From contig NZ_JANBBF010000010.1 in the NCBI RefSeq assembly GCF_024648885.1, positions 744,001 to 808,000 of the forward strand: DNA of 64,000 nt, given 5' to 3'. Both the position numbers and the translations under genes were made by a program. This document shows, piece by piece, positions 27,946 through 36,426 of the stretch; the stretch's first letter is position 1; every line of letters begins with the position of its first letter. The DNA comes from Prauserella salsuginis. GTDB taxonomy: Bacteria; Actinomycetota; Actinomycetes; Mycobacteriales; Pseudonocardiaceae. Under the pieces are notes generated by a model, which was not told the origin of the DNA, did not search any database, and saw only the letters and a list, made by a program, of their open reading frames with translations.

Positions 27946-27985
27946 ACGAGGGCCGCCGCCGGTGAACCCGGACGGCGGCCCTCGT
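27946..27985 (+). terminator. Terminator of citrate synthase
   Basis: A perfect 13-bp stem (ACGAGGGCCGCCG and its complement) encloses a 14-base loop, 30 bases after the stop codon and between converging genes. Confidence 0.7.
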
Positions 27986-28039
27986 CGTGTCCGGCGACCG
28001 TTGTCGAGTGCGTGGCGAGAACCGCCTCGGGGTGCGGGG

Positions 28040-29590
28040 TCAGGCGAGGGTCGCCAGGCCTTCGGTGGTGCGGCCGACCAGGTCGGCGACGCGAGAGCGG
28101 GCCGCCTCGGCCTCCGCGGGTACCAGGCCGAGGCGGGTACGCCGGTGCAGCACGTCGTCGGCGTCGAGCGCGCCTTCGTGACGCGCGGCCCACACGACCT
28201 CGGCCGCGGTGATGTCGCTGCCGTCGCACACGGGCTCGGCCAACTCGGGGTCGACCTCGCCGAGTGCCGCTACCCGCGGGGCCTCGGTGCCGTACTTGGC
28301 GACCAGCCGTTGCGGCGCGTCCACAACGGACAGCCGGCTGCGGCTCGCGGCTCCGAACAACGGCAGCCTGCTCGTCCGTGACCGTCCGGCACGCAGGCCC
28401 GCCGACCGCACGGCCGCGTCGACGGCGTCCTCGGCCATCCTGCGGTAGGTGGTCAGCTTGCCGCCGACCACGGTGAGCACGCCGGTGCCGGGGTCGGTGA
28501 GGACGGCGTGATTGCGGGACAGGTCCGCCGTGGTGCCGTCGGCCTCCAACAGTGGACGCAGGCCGGCGAAGGATCCCAGCACGTCCTCGCGGGTGAGGTC
28601 CCGTTCCAGTACAGCAGACGCGACACCGAGCAGAAAGTCCATATCGGACTCGGGAACAGTGGGGACATCCTCGGGATCACCGTCGAGCGGTTCGTCGGTC
28701 AGTCCCAGGTACACGCGTCCCCCTGGCTGGGGGAGCAGCAGCACGAAGCGGTTCAGTTCGCCCGGAACCGGAACCATCACGGACGTCTCGCCCAGGCCCG
28801 TACGCTCGGCGTCGAGAACCAGGTGGGTGCCTCGGGAGGGCCGCAACCGCACCGACGGCGTCAGCGAGCCCGCCCATACGCCCGTCGCGTTGACGACCTG
28901 CTTCGCCCGCAGTTCCACAGTGGATCCCGTCATCGCGTCGCGTGCGACGACGTGGTCGGCGTGCAGCTCCGTGGCGGCGAGTCGCGTGAGGACATTCGCG
29001 CCGTGGGCGGCCGCTGTGCGGGCGATCGCCACCACGAGGCGGGCGTCGTCGGTGAGCGCCCCGTCGAACGACAGCAGTCCGCCCCGCAGGCCGGCGCTCC
29101 GGAGTCCGGGCGCGAGGGCGAGCGCCTCGGCCGACGGCACGGCACGCGGCCTCGGCAGCAGTGACGACGGGGTCCGCGCCGCCCGGCGCAGCGCGTCACC
29201 CGCGTGCAGTCCTGCCCTGGTGAGCAGGTGTCCGGGTTCGGTGGCCGCGCCGTAGGCGGGGAACAGCTGCGCCAGCGGTCTGGTCAGGTGCGGCGCGGTG
29301 CGGGTCATCAGCACGCCCCGCTCGACGGCGCTTTCGTGGGCGAGGCCGAGTTCGCCGTGGGCGAGATAACGCAGCCCGCCGTGCACGAGCTTGCTCGACC
29401 ACCGCGAGGTGCCGAACGCCAGGTCGTGGGCCTCGACGAGTGCGACCGACAGGCCGCGGGAAGCCGCGTCGAGCGCGCAGCCGGCGCCGGTGACGCCGCC
29501 GCCCACGACGATGACGTCGACCTGCCTGCCGGAGGCGAGGTCGTGGAGTTCCCGCGCGCGGCGGCGGGCTGTCAACGAGGCCGTGATCAT
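28040..29590 (-). CDS. glpD: Glycerol-3-phosphate dehydrogenase (FAD)
   Basis: This 516-residue membrane-associated flavoprotein oxidises glycerol-3-phosphate to dihydroxyacetone phosphate and feeds electrons to quinone. Visible motifs are the FAD-binding VIVVGGGVTGAGCALDAASRG (from about residue 26), GTSRWSSKLVHGGLRYL, NATGVWAG, SRGTHLVLD, the VYLGLTDEPLDGDPEDVP region and LTVVGGKLTTYRRMAEDAVD. The ATG at 29590 overlaps the tetR stop codon by 4 bases, so glpD is the second gene of a TetR-glpD operon. Together with the divergent flavoprotein gene it keeps the order I recall for Rv2249c-Rv2250c-Rv2251 of M. tuberculosis. Confidence 0.93.
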   Translation of the reverse strand: MITASLTARRRARELHDLASGRQVDVIVVGGGVTGAGCALDAASRGLSVALVEAHDLAFGTSRWSSKLVHGGLRYLAHGELGLAHESAVERGVLMTRTAPHLTRPLAQLFPAYGAATEPGHLLTRAGLHAGDALRRAARTPSSLLPRPRAVPSAEALALAPGLRSAGLRGGLLSFDGALTDDARLVVAIARTAAAHGANVLTRLAATELHADHVVARDAMTGSTVELRAKQVVNATGVWAGSLTPSVRLRPSRGTHLVLDAERTGLGETSVMVPVPGELNRFVLLLPQPGGRVYLGLTDEPLDGDPEDVPTVPESDMDFLLGVASAVLERDLTREDVLGSFAGLRPLLEADGTTADLSRNHAVLTDPGTGVLTVVGGKLTTYRRMAEDAVDAAVRSAGLRAGRSRTSRLPLFGAASRSRLSVVDAPQRLVAKYGTEAPRVAALGEVDPELAEPVCDGSDITAAEVVWAARHEGALDADDVLHRRTRLGLVPAEAEAARSRVADLVGRTTEGLATLA

Positions 29591-30195
29591 GGCTTGAGGG
29601 CTCCTTCGAGCAGGTGTGCGAGTTCGGTGAGCAGGGTTTCCGGGGCCACGCCGGTCTCGCCTGCGGTCGCGGGCCGTCGTGACAGCACGAACGACTGGAG
29701 CAGCAGCAACAGCGCGCGCGACTGCGCGGCCGCGTCGCCGGGCCGCACGGAGCCGTCGGCGTGACCTTCGACGACGAACATGTGCAGTCCCTCCTCGGCG
29801 AGCCGCTGTGTCGCGCCGAGGCGTTCGGTGACGTACGGCAGCAGCAGTTCGGCGTCGAGCTCGAGCACGGTGCGCAGCAGCGGATCGGTGCCGAGTCTGC
29901 GAACGCCCGCGACGGCGTGTTCGACGAGGCGGGACCGTGCGGTGCCGCCCGCGGGGATCTCGTCGGCCACGTGCTGCAGCAGCGCGGTGAATTCCCGGGT
30001 CATGAGGGTCGCGAGGACGCTGTCGACGTCGGGGAATCGCCGGTAGACGGTCATCCGCGACACGCCCGCGGTCTGGGCGATGCCGGTGAGCGTGGTGCGC
30101 CGGACACCGCCGGCGAGCACGCATTCCTTGGCCGCGTCGAGGAGTGTGTCGTCGGAGACACGGCCACCCGCACGGGTGTGACATTCCGGCTTCAT
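29587..30195 (-). CDS. TetR family regulator of the glpD locus
   Basis: This 202-residue protein has a TetR helix-turn-helix at about residues 15-63 (LLDAAKECVLAGGVRRTTLTGIAQTAGVSRMTVYRRFPDVDSVL) and a helical C-terminal domain. It is translationally coupled to glpD and faces a flavoprotein gene; a GTGTGACA palindrome overlaps its start codon, which suggests autorepression plus control of the divergent gene. Such an arrangement predicts a lipid or glycerol-linked ligand, but this is inference. Confidence 0.88.
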   Translation of the reverse strand: MKPECHTRAGGRVSDDTLLDAAKECVLAGGVRRTTLTGIAQTAGVSRMTVYRRFPDVDSVLATLMTREFTALLQHVADEIPAGGTARSRLVEHAVAGVRRLGTDPLLRTVLELDAELLLPYVTERLGATQRLAEEGLHMFVVEGHADGSVRPGDAAAQSRALLLLLQSFVLSRRPATAGETGVAPETLLTELAHLLEGALKP

Positions 30196-30204
30196 GTGTC
30201 ACAC
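30176..30204. promoter_or_regulatory. Operator between tetR-glpD and the flavoprotein gene
   Basis: GTGTGACA (30176-30183) and TGTCACAC (30197-30204) form a perfect 8-bp inverted repeat with a 13-base spacer. It covers the tetR start codon and ends 7 bases before the GTG of the flavoprotein gene, so one bound dimer could stop both. Confidence 0.65.
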
Positions 30205-30211
30205 TCTAGTC

Positions 30212-31831
30212 GTGACCGACAGCATTGACCACCGCCTGCGAGGCGCCTGGACGCCCGACGGCGCCGACGCGTCCCACCTCACGGCCAAGGAGCTCCGCTG
30301 GCTGCGGAGCAGGATCGGCGACACCACCCCGAACGACCCGGTGGCGCCCGATTCCGCCATCGCGACGCCCCCGTCGCAGTTGCCTGAGCGTGCGCAGTCC
30401 GCGATCGCCGCGATCGTCGGTGCGGGCAACGTGCTCGAGGAGCCGCGTGAACGCCTCGAACGCAGCGGCGGCCTCTCGTATCTGGACCTGCTGCGGCGAC
30501 GGCAGCCCGCCGCGGGTATCCCGACCCCCGACGCCGTCGTGCTGCCCGGCAGTCCGCAGCAGGTGCAGCAGGTGCTGGACGTGTGTGTCGAACACGACGT
30601 CGGGGTGGTGCCGTTCGGCGGCGGCACCTCGGTCGTCGGCGGCGTCACGGCGTTCAAGGGCGGCAAGAAGGCCGTGATCGTCCTGGATCTGGAACGCCTG
30701 AACCGGCTCGTGTCGGTCGACCCGATCTCGCACACCGCGGTGCTGCAGGCGGGGGTGCGTGCCCCGGATGCCGAGCGGATGCTGTCGGCGCACGGCTTCA
30801 CCCTCGGCCACGTGCCGCAATCGTTCGAACGCGCCACGATCGGCGGGTTCGCGGCGACCCGTTCGGCCGGACAGGCCTCGTCCGGATACGGCAGGTTCGA
30901 GGACATGGTCACCGGCCTGCGGCTGGCCACCCCACGCGGCGAGTGGGAACTCGGCGTAGCCCCGGCGTCGGCGGCGGGTCCCGATCTGCGGCAGCTCGCG
31001 ATCGGAAGCGAGGGCACCCTCGGCGTCATCACCGAGGTCGCGGTGCGAGTGCGCCCACTGCCCGACACCGAACACTTCGAGGCGCTGGCCGTCGACGGCT
31101 GGGAACACGGCTGCGGGCTCGTGCGGCAGTTGGCGCAGCAGGGACTGCTCGCCGACATCACCCGCCTGTCTGATGTGGACGAGACGGCGGTGCAACTGCA
31201 GCTGGCGGGGACGTGGAAGACGAGCGTGCTGCGCCGTTACCTGGGCGCGCGCGGGGTCGACGAGCCGTGCTTGCTGGTACTGAGCTGGCACGGGGAGTCG
31301 GACGACCGCCGCAAGAAGGCGATGCGGCTGCTGCGATCCGGTGGTGGCGTGTGGCTCACCTCCGCGCCCGCGCGAGCATGGCTGCGCGGGCGGTTCGGCG
31401 GACCACGGCAGCGGGACGCGCTCCTGGACGCGGGCGTGTGCGTGGAAACCCTCGAAACCGCGACGCACTGGTCGAAGCTCGGCACGCTCTACGACCGGGT
31501 GCGTACCGCGTTGCGGCGCGAGCTCGGCCACCCGTTGATCATGTGCCACGTCTCGCACGCCTACGAGACCGGTGCGTCGCTGTACTTCACGGTCCTCACG
31601 CCGAGGGATCCCGAGGATCCGATCGGTCAGTGGGAGCGCGCCAAGGCCGCGGCCTGCGAGGCCATCTCCGCCGACCGGGTCGGGACGATCTCGCACCACC
31701 ACGCCGTCGGTATGGACCACGCGCCGTACCTGACGGCGGAGATCGGTGAGCTCGGCCGCGAGGTCCTCGTCGCCGCCAAGCGGGCCGTCGACCCGACCGG
31801 GGTGCTCAACCCCGGCAAGCTCATCGGCTGA
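30212..31831 (+). CDS. FAD-binding oxidase, alkyl-dihydroxyacetonephosphate synthase-like
   Basis: The GTG at 30212 gives 539 residues. The FAD-binding-4 domain is clear: PFGGGTSVVGGV (about 134-145), the ATIGGFAATRSAGQASSGYGRFEDMV segment that contacts FAD in alkyl-DHAP synthases, GSEGTLGVITEVAVRV, and the C-terminal HHHAVGMDHAPYL active-site stretch followed by DPTGVLNPGKL. True AGPS makes ether-lipid precursors from acyl-DHAP; bacterial homologues next to glpD have no proven role. The GlpD product is DHAP, so a link to ether-type lipids is attractive. The last 11 bases overlap the converging cyclotransferase-like gene. Confidence 0.85.
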   Translation: MTDSIDHRLRGAWTPDGADASHLTAKELRWLRSRIGDTTPNDPVAPDSAIATPPSQLPERAQSAIAAIVGAGNVLEEPRERLERSGGLSYLDLLRRRQPAAGIPTPDAVVLPGSPQQVQQVLDVCVEHDVGVVPFGGGTSVVGGVTAFKGGKKAVIVLDLERLNRLVSVDPISHTAVLQAGVRAPDAERMLSAHGFTLGHVPQSFERATIGGFAATRSAGQASSGYGRFEDMVTGLRLATPRGEWELGVAPASAAGPDLRQLAIGSEGTLGVITEVAVRVRPLPDTEHFEALAVDGWEHGCGLVRQLAQQGLLADITRLSDVDETAVQLQLAGTWKTSVLRRYLGARGVDEPCLLVLSWHGESDDRRKKAMRLLRSGGGVWLTSAPARAWLRGRFGGPRQRDALLDAGVCVETLETATHWSKLGTLYDRVRTALRRELGHPLIMCHVSHAYETGASLYFTVLTPRDPEDPIGQWERAKAAACEAISADRVGTISHHHAVGMDHAPYLTAEIGELGREVLVAAKRAVDPTGVLNPGKLIG

Positions 31832-32480
31832 CGGGCGTGCCCACCGGGATCACGGTGACGTCGAGTCCGTGCGTGTCCGCGGTCTCGCCCGTCAGCCGGG
31901 CGGCGCCGTGCTGGGCCAGGTCGGCCGTCCGCACGGGTGCGCCGTCGACGAGCAGCGGCATGCCGCCCTCGCCCAGTCCGACGTAGGCGTACACCTCGTC
32001 CAGAGTGGACCCGTCCTCGAGCGTGATCCGTCCACTGTGGAGGCGCGCGAGGTCGTAGGCCTTTCCCCGTGCTTCGCAGACGTCGAGTGCCTCGATCTGG
32101 CCCGGCGTCGCGAACCACACGGCGTGCCACTCGGTGACGCCCGGCGCCGAGGTCAGGGTCGCGGGCCGCTGGTCGTCCCGCGGTCGCAACCCGGCAGCCC
32201 ACACGGCTGCGAGATCGTGGCACTCGGCACTGGCGACGACCACCGGGCCGGACAGGCCGAGTGTTTCCCGCAGCCACGTGATCTTCGAAGGGCACACGTT
32301 CGAGCCGTACGCCAGCACCGGGATGCGCTCGGCGTCCGCGCGTGCGGCCGCGAGCGTCTCGGCCGACAACGCGTACCCCGCGCCGTCGTGGTGGACGTAC
32401 GAGTGCGACGGCCGGGCGCCCGGATACGGGTCCTCCGGGTATTCGTCGTCGTGGAAGATCGGTTCTCCGGAAATCAGGAT
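31821..32480 (-). CDS. Gamma-glutamylcyclotransferase-like (YGSN) protein, start uncertain
   Basis: The core shows the AIG2/GGCT-type LAYGSNVCPSKI motif that forms the active-site glycine loop, and GQIEALDVCEARGKAYDLAR further on. The first ATG/GTG/TTG in frame is TTG at 32369 (182 residues), but coding-like sequence with about 90% GC at third positions continues upstream and reads IFHDDEYPEDPYPGARPSHSYV, back to the stop codon of the peptidase gene, in the same frame. A GAGGG motif lies 7 bases before an ATC at 32480; CTG (32477) and ATT (32474) are other candidates. So initiation may be at a non-standard codon or depend on the upstream gene. Function: a cyclotransferase-like or unknown. Confidence 0.65.
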   Translation of the reverse strand: MLISGEPIFHDDEYPEDPYPGARPSHSYVHHDGAGYALSAETLAAARADAERIPVLAYGSNVCPSKITWLRETLGLSGPVVVASAECHDLAAVWAAGLRPRDDQRPATLTSAPGVTEWHAVWFATPGQIEALDVCEARGKAYDLARLHSGRITLEDGSTLDEVYAYVGLGEGGMPLLVDGAPVRTADLAQHGAARLTGETADTHGLDVTVIPVGTPVSR

Positions 32481-32483
32481 CGC

Positions 32484-33755
32484 TCAGCCCTCGATGATGT
32501 ACGCGACGCCGCCGCTGCCGCTCGCGACCTCGCCTTCGGCGTCGTAGCGCTTGGTGCGCTGCCAGATCGTTTCGAACTGCTCGCGATCGTAGACGCGCCG
32601 TACCTGGTCGTTGGACTCGGACGCCGGGTCGTTCGCGATCACGTCTCCGTCGGCGGTGAAGCCGACGACCACCATGAGGTGTCCCGCGGTGCCGTACCCG
32701 GCGCCGTCGAGCTCCTTCTCCAGGAACGACTGCGACGTGATCACCGGGATGCCGCGTGCGATGTAACTCTCCAGCTCGGCCAGCGAGTGCAGGCGCGTGA
32801 TGTGGCCCTTCAGTCCGTACTGCGAGGCGTAGGCGGTGTTGAACGGCCAGTTGCCGGTGCCCTCGTAGGCGTAGTCGTAGGTGTGCCGCGCCGCGTGCGC
32901 CACGCTCTTGTCGGGGTAGTCCGCGGGCAGCCAGGACAGCTGCTCCTCGGTCGGCTTCGCGCCCCAGTACTCGGCGACCATCGTCGTCGACGTCGGGCTG
33001 CACCACGCCTGGCCGCCACCGCCGTACTCGGGATAGTTGCCGCGGTGGACGTTCTGCGCGTACGTCGGCACGTCCAGCTCGATGCCCGCGGCCTCGCCCG
33101 GTTCGGTCAACTCCGGCTCGAACCGGTCCGGTACGTCGGAGGTCATCGCTCCGACCTGCGTGACGACCGGCGAGGCGTCGGAACCCTCGGCGCGGTACAG
33201 CGTCACGCGCAGCCGGTAGGCGCGCAGCGCCACACCGTCGGCCGCCGACAACGTGTCGGTGTAGACGGCGGCGTGCTCGTCCGACTGGCCCGTGACACTG
33301 GTGCGCTCGATGTCGCCGTCGCCGTAGGCCCACTTGCCGAGCGTGTACCAGGACGTGTCGTCGCCGCCCGCGGTGCGCGCCTGCGCCTGCACCTTCAGCC
33401 AGGTGCCCTCCGGGGTGTGTGCGTTCCAGGACGAGATCAGTTCGGAGGCGTCGAACCCGGGTTCGTGGACCGGTGACGTCCAGGTGCCGTACTCGTAGCC
33501 GTTCTCGGAGCCCGCGGGCTCGCTGATGCGCATGCCGTCGGCGCCGGGGCGGACACCGTCGCGCTCGCCCGATGCGAAGTCCTGGGCGCTGCTCCAGCCG
33601 TGGTAGTCGATGGCTTCGTCCTCGGAGGAAGGGTTCGCGGCCTGCGCCGGCGTCTCACCGGTCGGCAGGGCGGGAGCCGAGGCGGTGGCCGTGGGCTGCA
33701 GGATCACCGAGGCCACGATCGCCGCCGTCAGCACCGTGGAGAGTCGTCCGCGCAT
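32484..33755 (-). CDS. Exported C39-type (papain-like) peptidase family protein
   Basis: This 423-residue protein has a Sec signal peptide (hydrophobic 7-24, cleavage near ASA at 25-27) and a long beta-rich N-terminal domain (about 45-215). The C-terminal Peptidase_C39_2 domain (about 228-423) holds the catalytic set: C252 in QAWCSPTSTTM, H359 in AGHLMVVVGF and an aspartate in IANDPAS. It should act outside the cell, perhaps on wall peptides or as an inactive binding protein. Its stop codon is followed in the same frame, with no intervening stop, by the cyclotransferase-like gene. Confidence 0.85.
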   Translation of the reverse strand: MRGRLSTVLTAAIVASVILQPTATASAPALPTGETPAQAANPSSEDEAIDYHGWSSAQDFASGERDGVRPGADGMRISEPAGSENGYEYGTWTSPVHEPGFDASELISSWNAHTPEGTWLKVQAQARTAGGDDTSWYTLGKWAYGDGDIERTSVTGQSDEHAAVYTDTLSAADGVALRAYRLRVTLYRAEGSDASPVVTQVGAMTSDVPDRFEPELTEPGEAAGIELDVPTYAQNVHRGNYPEYGGGGQAWCSPTSTTMVAEYWGAKPTEEQLSWLPADYPDKSVAHAARHTYDYAYEGTGNWPFNTAYASQYGLKGHITRLHSLAELESYIARGIPVITSQSFLEKELDGAGYGTAGHLMVVVGFTADGDVIANDPASESNDQVRRVYDREQFETIWQRTKRYDAEGEVASGSGGVAYIIEG

Positions 33756-33859
33756 GGCGAGTCATTGTTATCGCCGGACAGTGGCGTGTAAACCGCGCAT
33801 GGACCGTTCGGCCCACGTCGTGCGTCCCGCTTCTCACCCTCCGTGCCCGTCGCGGTTCG

Positions 33860-33980
33860 GGGAGAACGCCCCAAGGGCACCTCCGGGCATCGAACACGGC
33901 CACGTGTAAGCGTGCCCTTGAGGGGCGGTGGCCGGGCCGGCGGGCGGGAGCCGCGAAGGTGCCCTTGGGGGCATCGAGCC
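33860..33980 (+). repeat. Composite intergenic repeat, copy 4
   Basis: Blocks in order: CGCCCCAAGGGCACC, GGGCATCGAACACGGCCACG, GTGCCCTTGAGGGGCGGTGG, CCGGGCCGGCGGGCGGGAG and finally AAGGTGCCCTTGGGGGC, which pairs with the first block and would let the whole unit fold into a long hairpin-like structure. It lies between the divergent end of the peptidase promoter and the ligase 3' end. Confidence 0.8.
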
Positions 33981-34001
33981 CTGGGTCGGGTGGGTGATCG
34001 C

Positions 34002-35624
34002 CTAGAAGTGCCTGATGTCGAGCTTGCCCTCGGCGTGGTCGGCGCGGATGCGCTTCTTGTCGAACTTGCCGACGCTCGTCTTCGGCACCTCGGGGATGAA
34101 CGTCCAGTGCTCGGGCAACTGCCACTTGGCGACCTTGTCGCGCAGGAACTCCCGCAGCTCCTCGGCGGTGACGGTGTGGCCCTCCTTGACGACCACGGCC
34201 ACCAGCGGGCGTTCGTCCCATTTCTCGTCGGGCACGCCCACGACGGCCGCCTCGGCGACCCCCTCGTGCGCCATGACGTCGTTCTCCAGGTCGACCGACG
34301 AAATCCACTCGCCGCCCGACTTGATGACGTCCTTGGACCGGTCGGTCAGCGTCAGGTAGCCGTTCGGGGTGATCTTGCCGACGTCGCCGGTGCGCAGCCA
34401 GCCGTCGTGGAACTTCTCGGGGTCGGAACCCTTGTGATAAGCGCCCGCGATCCACGGGCCGGCCACCTCGAGCTCACCGACGCTCTCGCCGTCCCACGGC
34501 ACCTCGTTGCCGTCGTCGTCGATGAGCCGTGCCTGCACCGAAGCCGGGAACCGCCCCTGCGTGTAGCGGTAGTGCCACGCCTCGTCGCCCGACGCCCCGC
34601 GCGGCGGGCGGGCGACGCTGCCCAGCGGCGACGTCTCGGTCATGCCCCAGGCGTGCAGCACCGGAACGTTGTACTGCTCCTCGAACGCGTGCATCATCGC
34701 CGGCGGCGCGGCGGACCCGCCCACCACGACCTCGCGCAGGTGGGAGATGTCCTGCGGGTTGGCCTCGAGGTGCTGGAGCAGGCCCTGCCAGATCGTCGGC
34801 ACGGCGGCGGCGTACGTCGGCTGCTCGGTGGCCAGGATCTCGGCGATCGGCCCCGGCTGCAGGAACCGGTCGGGCATGACCAACGACGTGCCCACCATGA
34901 ACGCCGCGTACGGCACGCCCCACGACATGGCGTGGAACTGCGGCACGATCACCAGCGCCTTGTCCGTGTCGGCCAGCCGCATGCTGTCGGACATGCACAC
35001 CTGCATCGAGTGCAGCCAGATCGAGCGGTGCGAGTAGACCACGCCCTTCGGCTCACCCGTGGTGCCGGAGGTGTAGCACATCGCGGCCGCCGACCGCTCG
35101 TCGATCACGGGCCAGTCGAACTCCGCCGGCTGGGCGGCGAGGAGCTGCTCGTAGTCGTGGACCTGCACGCCCGCGGGAGCCTCGACGGTCTCCGGGTCAC
35201 CGTTCGCGACAACGATGTGACGCACCGTGGTCATCTCGGCGAGCGGCTTGTTCAGCAGCGGGATCAGCGTGCCGTCCACGATGATGACGTGGTCCTCGGC
35301 GTGATCGGCGACGTACACCAGCTGCTCGGGGAACAGGCGGATGTTCAGGGTGTGCAGCACCGCGCCCATGGCCGGAATCGCCATGTAGGCCTCGAGATGC
35401 TCGGCGTTGTTCCACATGAACGTGCCGACGCGCTGGTCGCCCGTCACCCCGAGGCCGCGCAGGGCGTTCGCCAGCCGCGCGGCACGGTCACCCACCTCGG
35501 CATAGCTCCGTCGGCGCGTATCCGATCCGGTCCACGTGACCACTTCGCTCGTGCCGTGCAGCGTGCTTCCGTGCTTCAACAGGGTGGCGATGGAAAGGGG
35601 GGCGTCCTGCATCGTGCTCAACAT
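34002..35624 (-). CDS. Fatty-acid/acyl-CoA ligase (FadD-like)
   Basis: This 540-residue adenylate-forming enzyme activates a carboxylic acid with ATP and CoA. Motifs: the P-loop YTSGTTGEPKGVVYSH, VPQFHAMSWGVPY, the A5 motif HAWGMTETSPLG, A7 DGWLRTGDVGKI, A8 LTDRSKDVIKSGGEWIS and the A10 lysine in TSVGKFDKKRIR. The overall sequence is of the medium/long-chain FadD type with VVYSHRS. GGGAG lies before the ATG at 35624. It stands alone, so its acyl substrate cannot be told from context. Confidence 0.92.
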   Translation of the reverse strand: MLSTMQDAPLSIATLLKHGSTLHGTSEVVTWTGSDTRRRSYAEVGDRAARLANALRGLGVTGDQRVGTFMWNNAEHLEAYMAIPAMGAVLHTLNIRLFPEQLVYVADHAEDHVIIVDGTLIPLLNKPLAEMTTVRHIVVANGDPETVEAPAGVQVHDYEQLLAAQPAEFDWPVIDERSAAAMCYTSGTTGEPKGVVYSHRSIWLHSMQVCMSDSMRLADTDKALVIVPQFHAMSWGVPYAAFMVGTSLVMPDRFLQPGPIAEILATEQPTYAAAVPTIWQGLLQHLEANPQDISHLREVVVGGSAAPPAMMHAFEEQYNVPVLHAWGMTETSPLGSVARPPRGASGDEAWHYRYTQGRFPASVQARLIDDDGNEVPWDGESVGELEVAGPWIAGAYHKGSDPEKFHDGWLRTGDVGKITPNGYLTLTDRSKDVIKSGGEWISSVDLENDVMAHEGVAEAAVVGVPDEKWDERPLVAVVVKEGHTVTAEELREFLRDKVAKWQLPEHWTFIPEVPKTSVGKFDKKRIRADHAEGKLDIRHF

Positions 35625-35924
35625 TGAGGCTCCCGTGGTTCTTGCGGTGAACGCGGATTCAGCGCGAGCCTAACCGTAAGGTGGACATGGGAGCAGGTGC
35701 TGCGGAATAACAGTTGCGCCTAGTGACGGACCACAGCTCGAACGCCTCGACCTGCATGCCTCGGACGGGGGGTCATCGCGTGTCGATTTCGCGGACGAAG
35801 GGGTCGTGGCGTTTACTGGGCCCGTGGTAAGAGACGGCCTGGCCAGCGCTTGCTCGGGCAAGCACCTGGGGACCCGGGTTGTCGCCGCTGCACAAGCGGC
35901 ACCCGAGAAGAAAGGAAAGGTACG
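35625..35924 (+). other. Promoter and structured 5' leader upstream of mihF
   Basis: This 300-base gap separates the divergent ligase and mihF genes. Near its mihF end two stable stems are visible: GCTTGC-TCGG-GCAAGC (35848-35863) and GCCGCT-GCACA-AGCGGC (35884-35900), the latter 10 bases before the purine-rich AAAGGAAAGG that precedes the TTG start. No protein is evident. The stems may be a regulatory leader; no known riboswitch class is recognised. Confidence 0.5.
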
Positions 35925-36236
35925 TTGGCTCTGCCTACGTTGACTCCGGAACAGCGGCAGGAAGCCCTGGCCAAGGCGGCCGAGGCTCGTAAGGCGCGCT
36001 CGGAGCTGCTTGCGTCGATCAAGGACGGTTCGGAGAGCATCGAGAAGGTGCTGAACCGCGCCAAGGACGACAAGACGGTTGGGAAGACCAAGGTCACCCA
36101 GCTGCTGAAGGCTGTTCCCGGGCTCGGCGCCGTGAAGGTCGCCGCGCTCCTGGAGCAGGCGGGCATCGACCCTGACCGCCGGGCCGCAGGCCTCGGCGAC
36201 CGTCAGCGCGAAGCTCTCATCAGCGCTCTCAAGTGA
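35925..36236 (+). CDS. mihF: Actinobacterial integration host factor
   Basis: A TTG start at 35925 behind AAGGAAAGG gives 103 residues, the normal size of mIHF/sIHF. The protein begins LALPTLTPEQRQEALAKAAEARKARSELL and continues KDDKTVGKTKVTQLLKAVPGLGAVKVAALLEQAGID, the helix-two-turn-helix that binds duplex DNA and affects nucleoid structure and recombination. It is unrelated to enterobacterial IHF despite the name. In most actinobacteria mihF is followed by gmk; here a terminator and an isochorismate synthase gene follow instead, so this is either a relocated or a second copy. Confidence 0.92.
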   Translation: MALPTLTPEQRQEALAKAAEARKARSELLASIKDGSESIEKVLNRAKDDKTVGKTKVTQLLKAVPGLGAVKVAALLEQAGIDPDRRAAGLGDRQREALISALK

Positions 36237-36246
36237 CGCCCCGCGT

Positions 36247-36282
36247 CCGTGGGTGGTTCGCCTCGAGGCGTGCCACCCACGG
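36247..36282 (+). terminator. Terminator of mihF
   Basis: CCGTGGGTGG (36247-36256) pairs with CCACCCACGG (36273-36282), and the 16-base interior contains a second palindrome CGCCTCGAGGCG. It starts 10 bases after the stop codon. Confidence 0.75.
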
Positions 36283-36426
36283 GCCGTCGCGTCCTTTTCC
36301 CGCCGATTTTTTGCGAACCGGGTTCGTTTTCCGGTTCGCCCATTCGTCGATGTTTCCGTCGATGATCCGAAGCCGGTTTCCCGGCGATCGCTGTCTTTCC
36401 GCGCGTCCCGATGGGTGGCGCAGGCG

